Assembly (NCBI GenBank): GCA_009602725.1
Contig: WELB01000045.1
Span: 590,239-601,533, forward strand
Source: Spirogloea muscicola
Lineage: Eukaryota; Streptophyta; Zygnematophyceae; Spirogloeales; Spirogloeaceae
DNA length: 11,295 bases
Direction of reading: 5' to 3'
Shown here: positions 1-9,000 of the stretch, piece after piece
Numbering within the stretch: position 1 is the first letter of the stretch
How the letters are laid out: every line of letters starts with the position of its first letter
Made by a program: the position numbers and the translations under genes
Notes under the pieces: model-generated
Seen by the model: the letters and a program-made list of their open reading frames with translations, nothing else
What the model was told of the DNA's origin: nothing
The model's database searches: none

Positions 1-490
1 GTCTACCGGTTCACCATGGAAGCGACGGGCGATTGCGTGGCGGGCGAGCTGGTTAAGTAGCTCAAGCCACCGAGCGCCCAGTGCCCCATGGATGTCAATT
101 GCCAACGGGAAGAACTCGTCTTCCGGTGGATGGTCGGCGTACTTGATCTCTTTTGCCCGAGCGGCGCAGGCGACCGCATACCCAGCCTTGGTGGCAGACT
201 GGGTGGGCTGGGTGGGAGCGGTCAACTGCGTCGGTAGTCACCACATCCAGAAGCAGACGTGGCCCGCCGGCCTGTGGGGTGGCCACCAGGTCGACGCGAC
301 GAGCGTGGAGACCGTCGGCCCTGGCCTGGAGCGGCATGACGCCGGAGTGCTCCGCTGCCACCGCGAAGCCAGCCTCCACCAGGATGCTGTGCATCGCGTC
401 CCGGAGGCGGTCGTGGGCCGCCGTCCTCTCGCCGCCATGGGAACAGCGCAGGGCGTGAGCAGTCGTGAGCAGAAGAGCCACCTTCCTCAA
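1..490 (-). pseudogene. Decayed retroelement-type C-terminal fragment (frameshifted, cut by window edge)
   Basis: Read on the minus strand, one frame runs from 490 to about 200 and contains the block HGGERTAAHDRLRDAM, then EAGFAVAAEH, RRVDLVATP and LLLDVVTTDAVDRSHP. The reading then continues in another frame with KAGYAVACAARAKEIKYA, FFPLAIDIHGALGARW and LLNQLARHAIARRFHGE, open to the left edge. This order (HD.LRD, then D-rich strands ending in DV, then an Ala-rich helix with K..KY, then PLA.D..G, then a final helix) is what I know from the last 200 or so residues of reverse-transcriptase proteins in algal and other eukaryotic retroelements, possibly nuclease-like. The frame change lies near 190-215, inside a tandem CTGGGTGGG duplication (plus strand), so slippage is a likely cause. 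No reverse-transcriptase core is visible upstream, and the minus frame meets a stop just before 490. I infer a dead remnant. A fast-evolving host gene with an intron here is less likely. Confidence 0.6.
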
Positions 491-994
491 TGCATCTTGT
501 CACTCTTTTGTGGGCTGCTGCCCCTTGCAGCCCTCGCCCCCCGTGGGAAACAGCAACTTCTACTTTCACAGCCGTTGGCCCCTCGTGCCGTCGTCTTCAT
601 CTGCTAGGTAAGGTCGGCCCGGGCAGCCGGAACCGGGGGCCGGCTGCCGCGCCCGGAATGAAGATGACGTTGCTCGCCCATAGAAGAAGATGGGGCTAGC
701 AAAGCCAGCCCAGCAAGAAATGGACAACATTCGAAGGCCACAAGAAAATAGGGTTCAGGGCTTTGGAATTCAGGGTTTCTGGCCCCCCCTCCCCGCGGCA
801 AGCGCCCGCCGCCAGCAGCCGGCGCCGTCGCCGTCGCACCCGCAGCTCCTCCGCCCCGCCGCCGCTCCCAGCAGCGCCGGCTCTCCCTCTGAACGTCTGG
901 CCGGCGACGTCGCGGCGCTAACTCTCACCGCCGCCGCCGCCGCTGCCCACGAGAGAGGGCCGCCCGCCTCGCTCTGCCGCGAGCCGGGCGGGGC
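491..994. promoter_or_regulatory. Non-coding gap and GC-rich 5' leader of the plus-strand gene
   Basis: I see no convincing coding sequence here; open frames on both strands are low-complexity Pro/Ala/Arg/Ser translations of GC-rich DNA. The stretch from about 780 to 994 is C-rich, with a CCG run at 928-943, and leads directly into the ATG at 995. It probably holds the core promoter and 5' untranslated leader. No TATA box could be assigned. Confidence 0.4.
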
Positions 995-1958
995 ATGGCC
1001 ACGCCGTCGTGGGCGGGCCTCGACACGGGCTTGTCGGACGCCTCTGACGACGAGATCGACGAGAGCGACGGCGCCGCCGGAGAGCCGGCGGACGGCCACG
1101 AGGGGGAGGCTGCGCCGGGTACACAGCGGGAGGACGCTCCGGAGTGCGACGGGAGGCTGGCCGCGGGCGCCGCAGCCGGCGCCTCCGGTGAGGGCCAGAC
1201 GAGTCTCGAACACCACAGCAATGTTCCCAGTCGAGAGCATACTGCACCTCTCCAGGCTTCTGAGGAACCCATCCTGGTCGCCAGCTGCCATGCCTGCCGT
1301 GTGTCTTCGCCCCTGACTTTCACTATCGAGTGTTGGTTAAGGGCGCCTGCAACAGGCCGCTGGCGCCAAGAAGGCAAAGCTGGACTACGAGGCTCTGAAG
1401 CGCCACGGCTTCCGGGGCGGGCCCTCCGTGCTGCATGTTCCGGCTCCCCGCGCATCCGCGGAGCAGCAGGCCTGGGACTGGGCGAATGGCGAAGCGCAGG
1501 CCAAGGTGGACGACAAGGAGAGCTTTGGCGAGCGGGAAAAGCTGCGGGCTGCTGTCAACGAGGGCAGCATGCAGGTCGCTCTCCTGGGTGCCTGCGTGAC
1601 CTTCACCCTCGCGGCTGTTAGACATGTCCTTCTTCTTAGACCTCCACTCTTATCACATGCTGGCCTGACTGAAATGGACCTGGCTGTTATATAGCTAACA
1701 CTGGGACTGCTTTGAATGCCCTGCTGGCTGAGGAGATACCATGGCTGTTGATTGCAGGCAGCCGCCTTGGCCTTACAGCATAACAGTTTCGCAAAGCAGC
1801 AGCGCAAGGATGCAGCAGAAGAGCGCAGGCAGATGAGCTTCAGCCAGAAAGAAAAGCGGAAGCGAGATCTGGGACAGGCAAGCCGAGGCAAGAATTACGT
1901 AGAAGAGGAGAAACGCTTGTTAAGAGACTCAGGTGTTTACTCAGGGTTTGATGCCTAG
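995..1958 (+). CDS. Small charged conserved protein with basic/acidic C-terminal block (3 exons)
   Basis: Splice model: exons 995-1187, 1342-1574 and 1758-1958, giving 208 residues. Intron 1 has a GTGAGG donor and ends TTAAG; intron 2 ends TTGCAG. Phases agree at both junctions. The start is the first ATG in frame, in a good context (GGGGCATGGCC). Residues 1-35 are acidic (LSDASDDEIDESDG). Residues 73-100 are mixed, with KKAKLDYEALKRHGF. Residues 143-208 form a charged helix, then KEKRKRDLGQASRGKNYVEE at 173-192 and a terminal DSGVYSGFD before the stop. The clean motif and in-frame splicing argue for a real gene. The basic segment could be a nuclear localisation signal, so a nuclear or RNA-linked role is a guess only. 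I do not recognise the family with confidence. The intron 2 donor, GTCGCT at 1575, is poor. An alternative is a GTGCCT donor at 1588 with exon 3 starting at 1762, which also keeps the frame. Confidence 0.72.
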
Positions 1959-3198
1959 AGCGCTCTGGTTGCCCGGACACCTTCGACTAGTTCTAGACAT
2001 ACTGGCTTGCTGCAAAGTCAAGCGAAGGTGACATGTCAAAGTTGCACCAACCTGCCAAAGGCTATTAGAGCAGCGTACGTAGCATGTATCTTTGTGAGTT
2101 GCAGCAAGGACCTCTGCTGCAAGCTCTGAAGTATCCCCTTCAACCAGATGTGTAGAGGGCTGTCAAAGTCTATGATCTGCCTGCCAGGTAAAGCGTTGGC
2201 ATATCAGGTCAGCTATTGTCAACAGGTTTAAGTGATATGGAGAATCTTATGTATCCCTCAGCTTCTGCACCACATGGCACGTAGGCACAGAGCAGCTAAT
2301 GTGTGCATTCATGTCATTGGACCTGGGGGCCATGCGATGAGGTTGTCAGTTAGCATGGCACCATTGAAAAAGGTTGCAGACGAGGAAATACTCCTTCAGT
2401 CGTAAATACACTCTCACCACAGTCGAGCATATGGCCTTACGTGATCTGAGAGGCTGCATCTACCAACACACGCACAGCTATACATTGCACGGCTACTTTG
2501 CTCAACACCCCCTACAACCACTTCAACCATGTTGTGCACGCTATAGTTGCCACTCTATAGGCTGCTCCATGGCACGTTTATTAGCTGATAGCTTGTTTGT
2601 TTCAATGAGGGAGGCAACCAATCTCTCCTGTCAACCTAGCTTGCCACAAGGACAATGATGAGTTTGACATTGATAAGGCCTCGGAACAACAAGCAGATAG
2701 TGCAGCTATCTGCAACCCTTATGTGCCTGCATATACACTGAATAAAGAAACAGCTCCAAGAGGCAGCAGTCACGGGCTGCCTGCCCTCGTTGTGCCTGCC
2801 GCTTGCTACGCGTCTGACCTCCTTGGACTACCCAAGAACCTGCTGATGCAGGCGCTAGACTGCAGAGCTCTGTGAGGGCCGTCCAAAATGGCTAATCAGA
2901 GGCCACGCAACGCCGAGCAGAGGTGAAAACGTGCACCCATCTTTCTAGCAGTCGAATGTGCTTGCTATCTAGCAACTCGTAAAAGCCAGAGCCTCTACTG
3001 AGGAAGAGAGATGCTAGTAAAACGAGAATGACTACAGAATTACCAAGTAATGTGGACGGGCCTCTCCCTTGAACCTGATTGATGACCACCGTCATGGTGC
3101 GGTTCTGCTTGCCATGCCCTCACACAAGGATTTGAAGTGGTGCAGGTCAATCTCAAAGTCGTGTTTGAGATATCTTCGAAGAGGGATAGAGAACAGCC
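1959..3198. other. Convergent intergenic region with both 3' untranslated regions
   Basis: About 1.24 kb separates the stop of the plus-strand gene (1956-1958) from the stop of the minus-strand acidic gene (3199-3201). Base composition drops to a more even GC/AT mix. Open frames are short and without recognisable motifs. An AATAAA lies at 2741-2746 on the plus strand and could be a poly(A) signal for the upstream gene, about 780 bases past its stop. I found no TGTAA, the usual green-algal signal, on the plus strand here. No tRNA or repeat was seen. Confidence 0.5.
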
Positions 3199-4647
3199 TC
3201 AATGCTTCAACGACCTTGGGTCCTGGTCGTCCTCCACGCGTGCTTGCATGCGCTTCCTCTTCCGATCCAAGGGTGGCCGAGCAATGTCCTCCTCCTCGTC
3301 ATCCTCCTCGTCAAAGTCCTCATCCTCACCATTCTCTTCCTCCCCGGGCTCAAAGTCGCTCTGGCCCTCTTCGTCGGCTGCCTGGCCTATGGGGGCCACG
3401 AGGTACTCAGTGCCGTACACCTCGTCATCATCCTGCATGCCATCCAATGTGGTTTGTCATCGAGAAAGTTCGCAGGCAAGGTTTCAGAACTGTCATTTAG
3501 AATTACCTGCAGGCGGTCCCAGACATCAGTGCCTGCTTCCAAAATGCAGGTGAGCTGAAGAGCAAGAGCTGAAGAGTTGCCACGCCAAGCAGACAGCAAA
3601 GGAGCTGCTAACCTCGGCGACGTCGTCATCTCCTTCGTTGTCCTCCTCCACTTCTGGCCCACCTTCTGCGACGCCACGGCCAGCTTTGGCATGGTTGCCA
3701 TCACCAGCCGCCCCTTCTTCCTCATAGTCTCCGTCACCATCGCTGGGCTCCTCATGGTCCTCCTCGTCCGGCGCCCCTCGTGCCAGGTTCCCGCCGTCTC
3801 TGGCTTGCAATGCACGACCGCTAGGGACCTCGTAAAGGTCTCCCTGCTCCAGCGCTTCATCGTCCTCCTCGTCCTCGTCCTCGTCACCGCCGTCGTGCTC
3901 TTGGCCGCCGTCATCGACATCTTCCACCTCCACCCTCGCATGGCTGCCGTTTCCGGCCTCGTCCTCCTCCTCGTCGTCGTCCTCGTCCCCCGGACCAAGG
4001 TCATCGTCACGGCCGTCCTCGTCGTCGTCCTCCTCCTCCTCCTGGGCCACAGCCACCCGGGACGCTCGCGCAGTCCTGGCAGCATGCACGCGGCCACTCT
4101 CGTCCTCCTCGTCCTCCTCGTCGTCCTCGTCTTCCTCATCTAGAGCTTCGTCCTCCTCGCTCCCCTGCTCTACCTGGACTCCCCCGCCGCCCTCAGCCCC
4201 TGCTCCTCCTCCACCGCCATCCCCATCGTCATCGTCTTCGTCGTCGTCGTCGTCGTCGCCATCATTGTCGTCCTCGTCGTCGTCCTCGTCGTCGCCTTCG
4301 TGCTCGTCATTGCCCCCCTCCTCGTCTTCGTCATCATCGTCGAGCTCTTGCACATCGTCCTCCTCGTCACTGAGCTCCACAACGTCCGCGCGGTTGGCGC
4401 CACCGCGACCACTGTACTCGGCCCCAACGCCTTGTCCGTCGTCCCCCTCCCCGTCCTCTCCATCATCATCCTCGTCGTCTTGCTCTCCGTCCTCCTCGTC
4501 GTCCTCGTCCACCTCGTCCTCCTCGTCTGCAGCATCACGCCCGTCGTTGCTGGCGCCACCTCTCCCGTCGACGCCGTCGTCACCGTCCTCGTCCACCTGG
4601 TCGTCGTACTCCGCGTCCTCCTTGTCCAGGTCCTCGAGCAACGTCAT
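3199..4647 (-). CDS. Hyperacidic probable nuclear protein (2 exons)
   Basis: Model: exon 1 from 4647 down to 3613, exon 2 from 3432 to the stop at 3199, giving 422 residues. The 180-base intron has donor GAG|GTTAGC and acceptor ATGCAG|GAT, both in phase 0. The chosen start is the first in-frame ATG, opening with MTLLEDLDKEDAEYDD; the frame stays open upstream but has no ATG close by. Roughly half of exon 1 is Asp/Glu, with runs of eight or more acidic residues and Gly spacers. Exon 2 has a more specific block, DDDEVYGTEYLVAPIG, then SDFEP, another acidic run and a basic tail containing DRKRKR, a probable nuclear localisation signal. Acidic proteins with a TEYLV...SDFEP-like C-terminus occur in plants, but this is from memory and I cannot name the gene. 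Histone or ribosomal-protein chaperone activity would be typical of such tails and is inference. It lies downstream of the trehalose gene on the same strand, with no sign that they work together. Confidence 0.7.
4238..4258. repeat. (TCG)7 trinucleotide run inside the acidic-protein exon
   Basis: Seven perfect TCG units on the plus strand encode an Asp run on the minus strand. The surrounding exon (about 3620-4640) is an imperfect mosaic of TCC/TCG/TCA units, so length variation by replication slippage is likely. Confidence 0.85.
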
Positions 4648-4938
4648 GAGGCCAAGCGCGGCTCCAGGAGAGGCGCGTAGGAGATCGGGCAAGGCTGCCG
4701 AGGGAGCCTCAGGGTGCGCAGCGGGCAGAGGCGCGGAGGCCCTGCAGCTGCGCCGCTGAGAGCGAATGGTTCTGCCGCCGAGGCTCTCCGGGGGCGCGGG
4801 GCAGGGCTCGCGGAAGCTGGCAGCACGTCAATGCTGCGATGGCGCCGCAGGGCCGCGCATCGCGGCAGCGGCGGGCTCAGACGGCGGGCGGCAGGGGCCG
4901 GCGGGGAGGTGGCCGCGGTGAGCGCAGGGGCCGGGGGC

Positions 4939-4939
<1 letters not shown>

Positions 4940-4977
<38 letters not shown>
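4940..4977. repeat. Homopolymer of 38 A
   Basis: An uninterrupted run of 38 A on the plus strand (T on the minus strand) sits in otherwise very GC-rich DNA. It lies about 290-330 bases upstream of the ATG of the minus-strand acidic gene. It could be a nucleosome-excluding poly(dA:dT) promoter element, the tail of an old retroposed insertion, or a tract whose length is uncertain in the assembly. No flanking target-site duplication is evident. Confidence 0.95.
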
Positions 4978-4978
<1 letters not shown>

Positions 4979-5018
4979 CGCGGTCGGCGGCATGCCGTTC
5001 CCGGGCGCGCGACGGGCT

Positions 5019-5043
5019 GGCGGCGGCGGCGGCGGCGGCGGCG
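5019..5043. repeat. (GGC)8 microsatellite
   Basis: A perfect GGC run of about eight units lies 41 bases to the right of the A38 tract, in the presumed promoter or leader of the acidic-protein gene. Confidence 0.9.
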
Positions 5044-5107
5044 TCGCGGCGTTGGGTGGTGGCGCAACGGTGCGCAACGAGATACCCCACCCGCTCTAGT
5101 TAATCGT

Positions 5108-5113
5108 CACGTG
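5108..5113. promoter_or_regulatory. CACGTG palindrome (G-box type)
   Basis: CACGTG occurs about 460 bases upstream of the acidic-protein ATG. In plants and green algae this core is bound by bZIP and bHLH factors. A single six-base site can occur by chance, so its function is unproven. Confidence 0.25.
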
Positions 5114-6001
5114 TCGTTCCCGTCTCTTTCTTCCCGCCGGGGGGGCGCCCCCTCGTGGCCCTCTCATCACGCACTGCAGACTGGCACTTCTCCACCTTTC
5201 TCTCCGTTCTTTATTGCTGAACGAGCAAGCGCGGCCAGATTGACTGGTGGCTGGGAGAGGTCAGCTCAAAGGAATGGACAAGGCATTATTTGGGAGTGCC
5301 ACTGCTTCTTCTACTGCCTGAACACTGTGTTGGCGAGAAGTGGCCACCCTTCACTTTCATGCGCACCGCGCATCTATTCTCTCCCGTTCAGCGCCGTTGC
5401 ACACCGGGCGGTTTCCTCGTCCGCGGGGGATGTGAAGGTGGTGGTGACAGAAATTGCCCGCCCGCGGTGGTGGGGTGAGGTGCCGGCCCTGACGTCGGGC
5501 GAGAGCCGAAGCCCACCAAGGTGGCTGTGGGCGGAGATTGCGGCTGGCCGACCGTGGACGAGAAGCCTGGCTGTGCTCCGTGACGGCAGCAGCCATGAAG
5601 GCCGCCGCCGCACACCGTGCACAAGCCGTGCGCTGGCAAACTGGCCTAAGGGCGTGGAGGAAGCACATCCACCTGTCCGTCTTGGGGACCACCATCCTCA
5701 CTGCTGCCAGCTGGCCTACTCGCAAACTGAGCACACAAGCCGCTGCTCCGTGCTGAGAGCCCAGAACAATGGTCAAGGGCAGCAGCTGATGACACAAGGG
5801 AAGCGTGAGACACCTGCAAACCCAGCTGCCGCACCACACGCTTGCCTCTAGCCGACCGGATCATGCCTTGCGCTTATGCACCTGGCTGCCGTATTTGCAC
5901 TTCCGCCCACTTTTCTATCCTTTTCCTGGCAAGATGCTGTGCTAGAAAAAAGAAGCCACTTGCATTCCTGCTGCTACGAACGCCTGACCTTACAAGACGG
6001 G

Positions 6002-9000
6002 TCATGATGGCGCCATTGGCATCATCACCATATCCGGCTCAGCTGGCGCTGACAACTGACCATGCTGCCTATGGGCCCGCTCCTCTGCAGCCCCTAGCTC
6101 ATCTTCCTCAATCCCCCGCCCTGGCTCCCCGGCTCGCCTGCCCTCCTCTGGCTCTGGCGTCTCTGGCCGTGCCGATGCCACGGCTAACCCCTGCAGCGTT
6201 CGTATCACCTCTGTGGTATCGTCCAAATAGTACTTGGCCTTGCTCGGCTTTTGCCCAACCGTGCATGCAAACACCTCCGCAGGCCTCGCCGCCGATGCCC
6301 CCAGTATGCCATCTATCTTCTCAAACATGTCCTCGTCAGACCGATCATCCCCAATGCAAAGGATGAAGTCTGGAAGCTGCCCTTCGCCCGCTTTGAGCTG
6401 AGAGAGGAGCTTCTCCACGACCACACCCTTGCTGACTCCCTGGAGCAGCATCAATCAGGAAGCACCATAAGTCAAGACATGGGTGATGAGCCAAATGAAA
6501 AGTGAGCGCCAAACTGTGTGCAGACAGATGTCTGGCTTGCTATCATGCTGATGAAGATCACGCCAGAACATCAGAAAAGAAGCAAGGATGAGGCCGCACA
6601 TGGTATACAGAAAACAAGGTTGGAACTCAAGACATCAAAATAGAGTGTGTGACATCCAGACTGGCGCACTATTGCATAGCCTGCGGAAGTGTCTGTCACT
6701 GGCCCAAATGTTGTTGAAGAAGTACCTGCGGCTTGACTTCCACAATGTGATGGCCAGACTTCACCGACACATGCTCGCTGGCCAGCACGCTTTCTAGATG
6801 GTCTTGCAGCTCCTTTGCTTGCCATGCCCCAAAATCTGGGTCAGCATCTTTATGATGCCACACCATTGCACTCTCTTTGACTTCTATGAATGAACCATCA
6901 GTGCTCTCTGTGTAGAGCTCCATCACTGGTGCAGCAATGCTCTTCCAAGCTGTATCAGTATGGGGCACACTTGTCTCCCAAAAACCATCTTTGTCCCACC
7001 TGCTTGTTGAATGGACAAAGAGGTACATTCAGGCAATCTGACAGTAGCTGCAGGCTGGAAGGACAGACTAGTGCTACATGGTTCCAAGCTCACAGCATGA
7101 CATCCTGCCTGACCAGGCTAGACACTCCAGAAGAGCCTTCATGGACGACGATGCAGAAAGCATTCTGGTCTCATGCCATCTGTGCCAATGGTACAATCTA
7201 GCTGTCTAGCTTGTACTTACCTGTACAAGTAACCATGCTCTGCAGCAATGCCAAGCTTGGCACAGGGGTCAAACCACTCAGCCAATGTGTCACGGGATCT
7301 GCCGGACACAAGGAATACTGTGTTTCTGGGGTCGGCCGAGAGCATGTCCAGAAGGGCCATCACTTCGGAGCTCGGCTGCTTATTGATGGACGTCTGCAAG
7401 AGACAGTGGAGGCAGCTTCACAAGTCATGCTCCAAGTCCAATGAAAACAGTCTATGCACCTCAAAGCTTGCGCACTGTGTGCCTTTACCATGGCCTACAG
7501 TCTAGCTAGACTGCCCAATACGTTATAATTTACCGATGCATGAAACAAGGAGCAGACGTCTCTGTGCACTTGCTTCTAGCCTCATTTCACGAATCATAGA
7601 AAGCCTGCAAAGCAGGTACAGTACCTGCGGCATCATGGTACCATCATAGTCAAGGAGGATGGCACGCCTGCTTGCAGCTCGATACTGGCTTACAATATAT
7701 TCTGTCTGCAACTTCCTGAAGTTGGGATCCAAAGCAACGGTACGGAAACCCAGACCAAACCCAATACCATAGCATCGCAGCCGGTTGTGCTCTCTGGTCA
7801 ACACACGTTGGAGCAGCTATTACTTGCAACATTAAAAGCCAACGGATGCTGAAAGTGTTGTGCGTGCTACTATGGACTGCTGAAAAAGAAGAGCAATGTC
7901 ATGCATGACATCAAAGTTACCTCCAAGACAGGAAAAGCAGAAAGACGCACGCTAAGGAAGACAGTGACTACAGAGGGGCACAGGCCAAAATTTGGCACAT
8001 AACACCAACAAAATCGATAGGCACTGGAAGGTTATATATTTCACCTGCACGTTCGTTCTAGGTCTCCCATGAAAGACTGAGCCCAGTATGCTACATCATG
8101 CGTGGCCACATAGCGGTAGTGCTTCTCATGCCTCATGCGCTGCTCAGCTTCGGGCATCGTGATTGCGGCGTTCATAGCTTCTGCAACGGCTTCTACGTTC
8201 CACGGGTTGACGCGTATGGCCCCAGACAACGATGGAGAGCATCCAATGAACTCTGACACGACCAGCATGCTCTTCTTTCCAGACTCCCTCACCTGCTGCT
8301 CCAAGCCCAGTCGTGAAGCTCCTGCTTCATACAGACGAGATTGGAACCTTCTGTCAGCTGATGGCACCATGAGACCACAGGCATGCAAGTCTAAGAGCAG
8401 GAAGCTAATGTGCAGGCAAAAGCCTGCCGCAGGGAGCAGCCAAGGGCTTTGGCGCTGACATGAGCGTAAGAATGAGGGACATGCCAAATATAGCACGTAA
8501 GAAGGAAAATGCAAGAAGGAAAATTTTGACTGCTTCTGCAGAAATAAGGACAGGCAGTGTATACCTCTAGAACTGCCGGCAATTGCAGCTCCACGAGCAG
8601 TTGCATAGAGACCTGCTGGCCTGCTCTGAGGGCTGCCTCCCTCTCGGCATGCAACGTACTCATAAGGGATGAGATTCATGCCATCCCTTACAGCCGTCAC
8701 GACGCAGCACTCCGCAAGGGTGTAGAATGCAATCTTCTCGTAGAGAGGCACATGCCTTTCAATGAGTACAATGGGCAGATAGCCGTCTCTCCCAAACTCT
8801 TCATTGATCCTCCTGCATGACGGGAGCCAGAACTCAGCATTCGAACACGTGGCAATCCAGATGGTTGTTTCTTTCTGGCATCGGCCATCCTCTTAGACAA
8901 AGTAAAATGTCTCCCTCACATCCAAGCTAAGCCTTGGAAACACATGGAGAAATGAGACAACCGTTGTACAAGGTAAATCTATGCCAGCCAAGAACATGTC

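Larger units (their letters stand above)
4648..6001. other. Intergenic region: 3' flank of the TPS gene and upstream region of the acidic-protein gene
   Basis: No frame on either strand here shows a recognisable protein. The longest, on the plus strand at about 5111-5851, has no motifs, starts at a GTG and has Ser/Pro/Arg/Ala-rich composition, so I treat it as chance. The right part (about 5850-6001) should hold the 3' untranslated region of the trehalose gene; a TGTAA on the minus strand (5994-5990) falls only eight bases past its stop, too close to be an obvious poly(A) signal. The left part (4648-5113) is GC-rich and carries the A38 tract, a GGC run and a CACGTG palindrome upstream of the acidic gene. 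Confidence 0.5.

Noticed and set aside
92-607. 171-codon plus-strand frame
   Set aside because: Mostly antisense to the retroelement-like fragment, whose minus-strand frames carry the recognisable pattern; it begins at a non-ATG codon.
690-1316. 208-codon plus-strand frame overlapping the first exon of the small-protein gene
   Set aside because: Its translation is Pro/Ala/Arg low complexity, whereas the overlapping frame from 995 splices in phase to a well-patterned C-terminus.
2374-2658. 94-codon plus-strand frame in the convergent gap
   Set aside because: No motif, no splice partners, and composition like the surrounding non-coding DNA.
2655-2741. ATGATGA (2655) and CTGA (2738) spaced like boxes C and D of a snoRNA
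   Set aside because: The flanks do not form the terminal stem, no C'/D' pair was seen, and such short boxes occur often by chance.
3202-4143. Long plus-strand open frames with Val/Leu-rich, membrane-like translations
   Set aside because: They are antisense to the Asp/Glu-rich exons; GAC/GAG codons read backwards give Val/Leu or Ser-rich peptides without real motifs.
4265-4759. Plus-strand frame of nearly pure serine and proline
   Set aside because: Another antisense translation of the acidic repeat DNA, with no domain or splice support.
5111-5851. 246-codon plus-strand open frame
   Set aside because: It starts at a GTG, has no recognisable motif and lies between two minus-strand genes in GC-rich DNA where long chance frames are expected.
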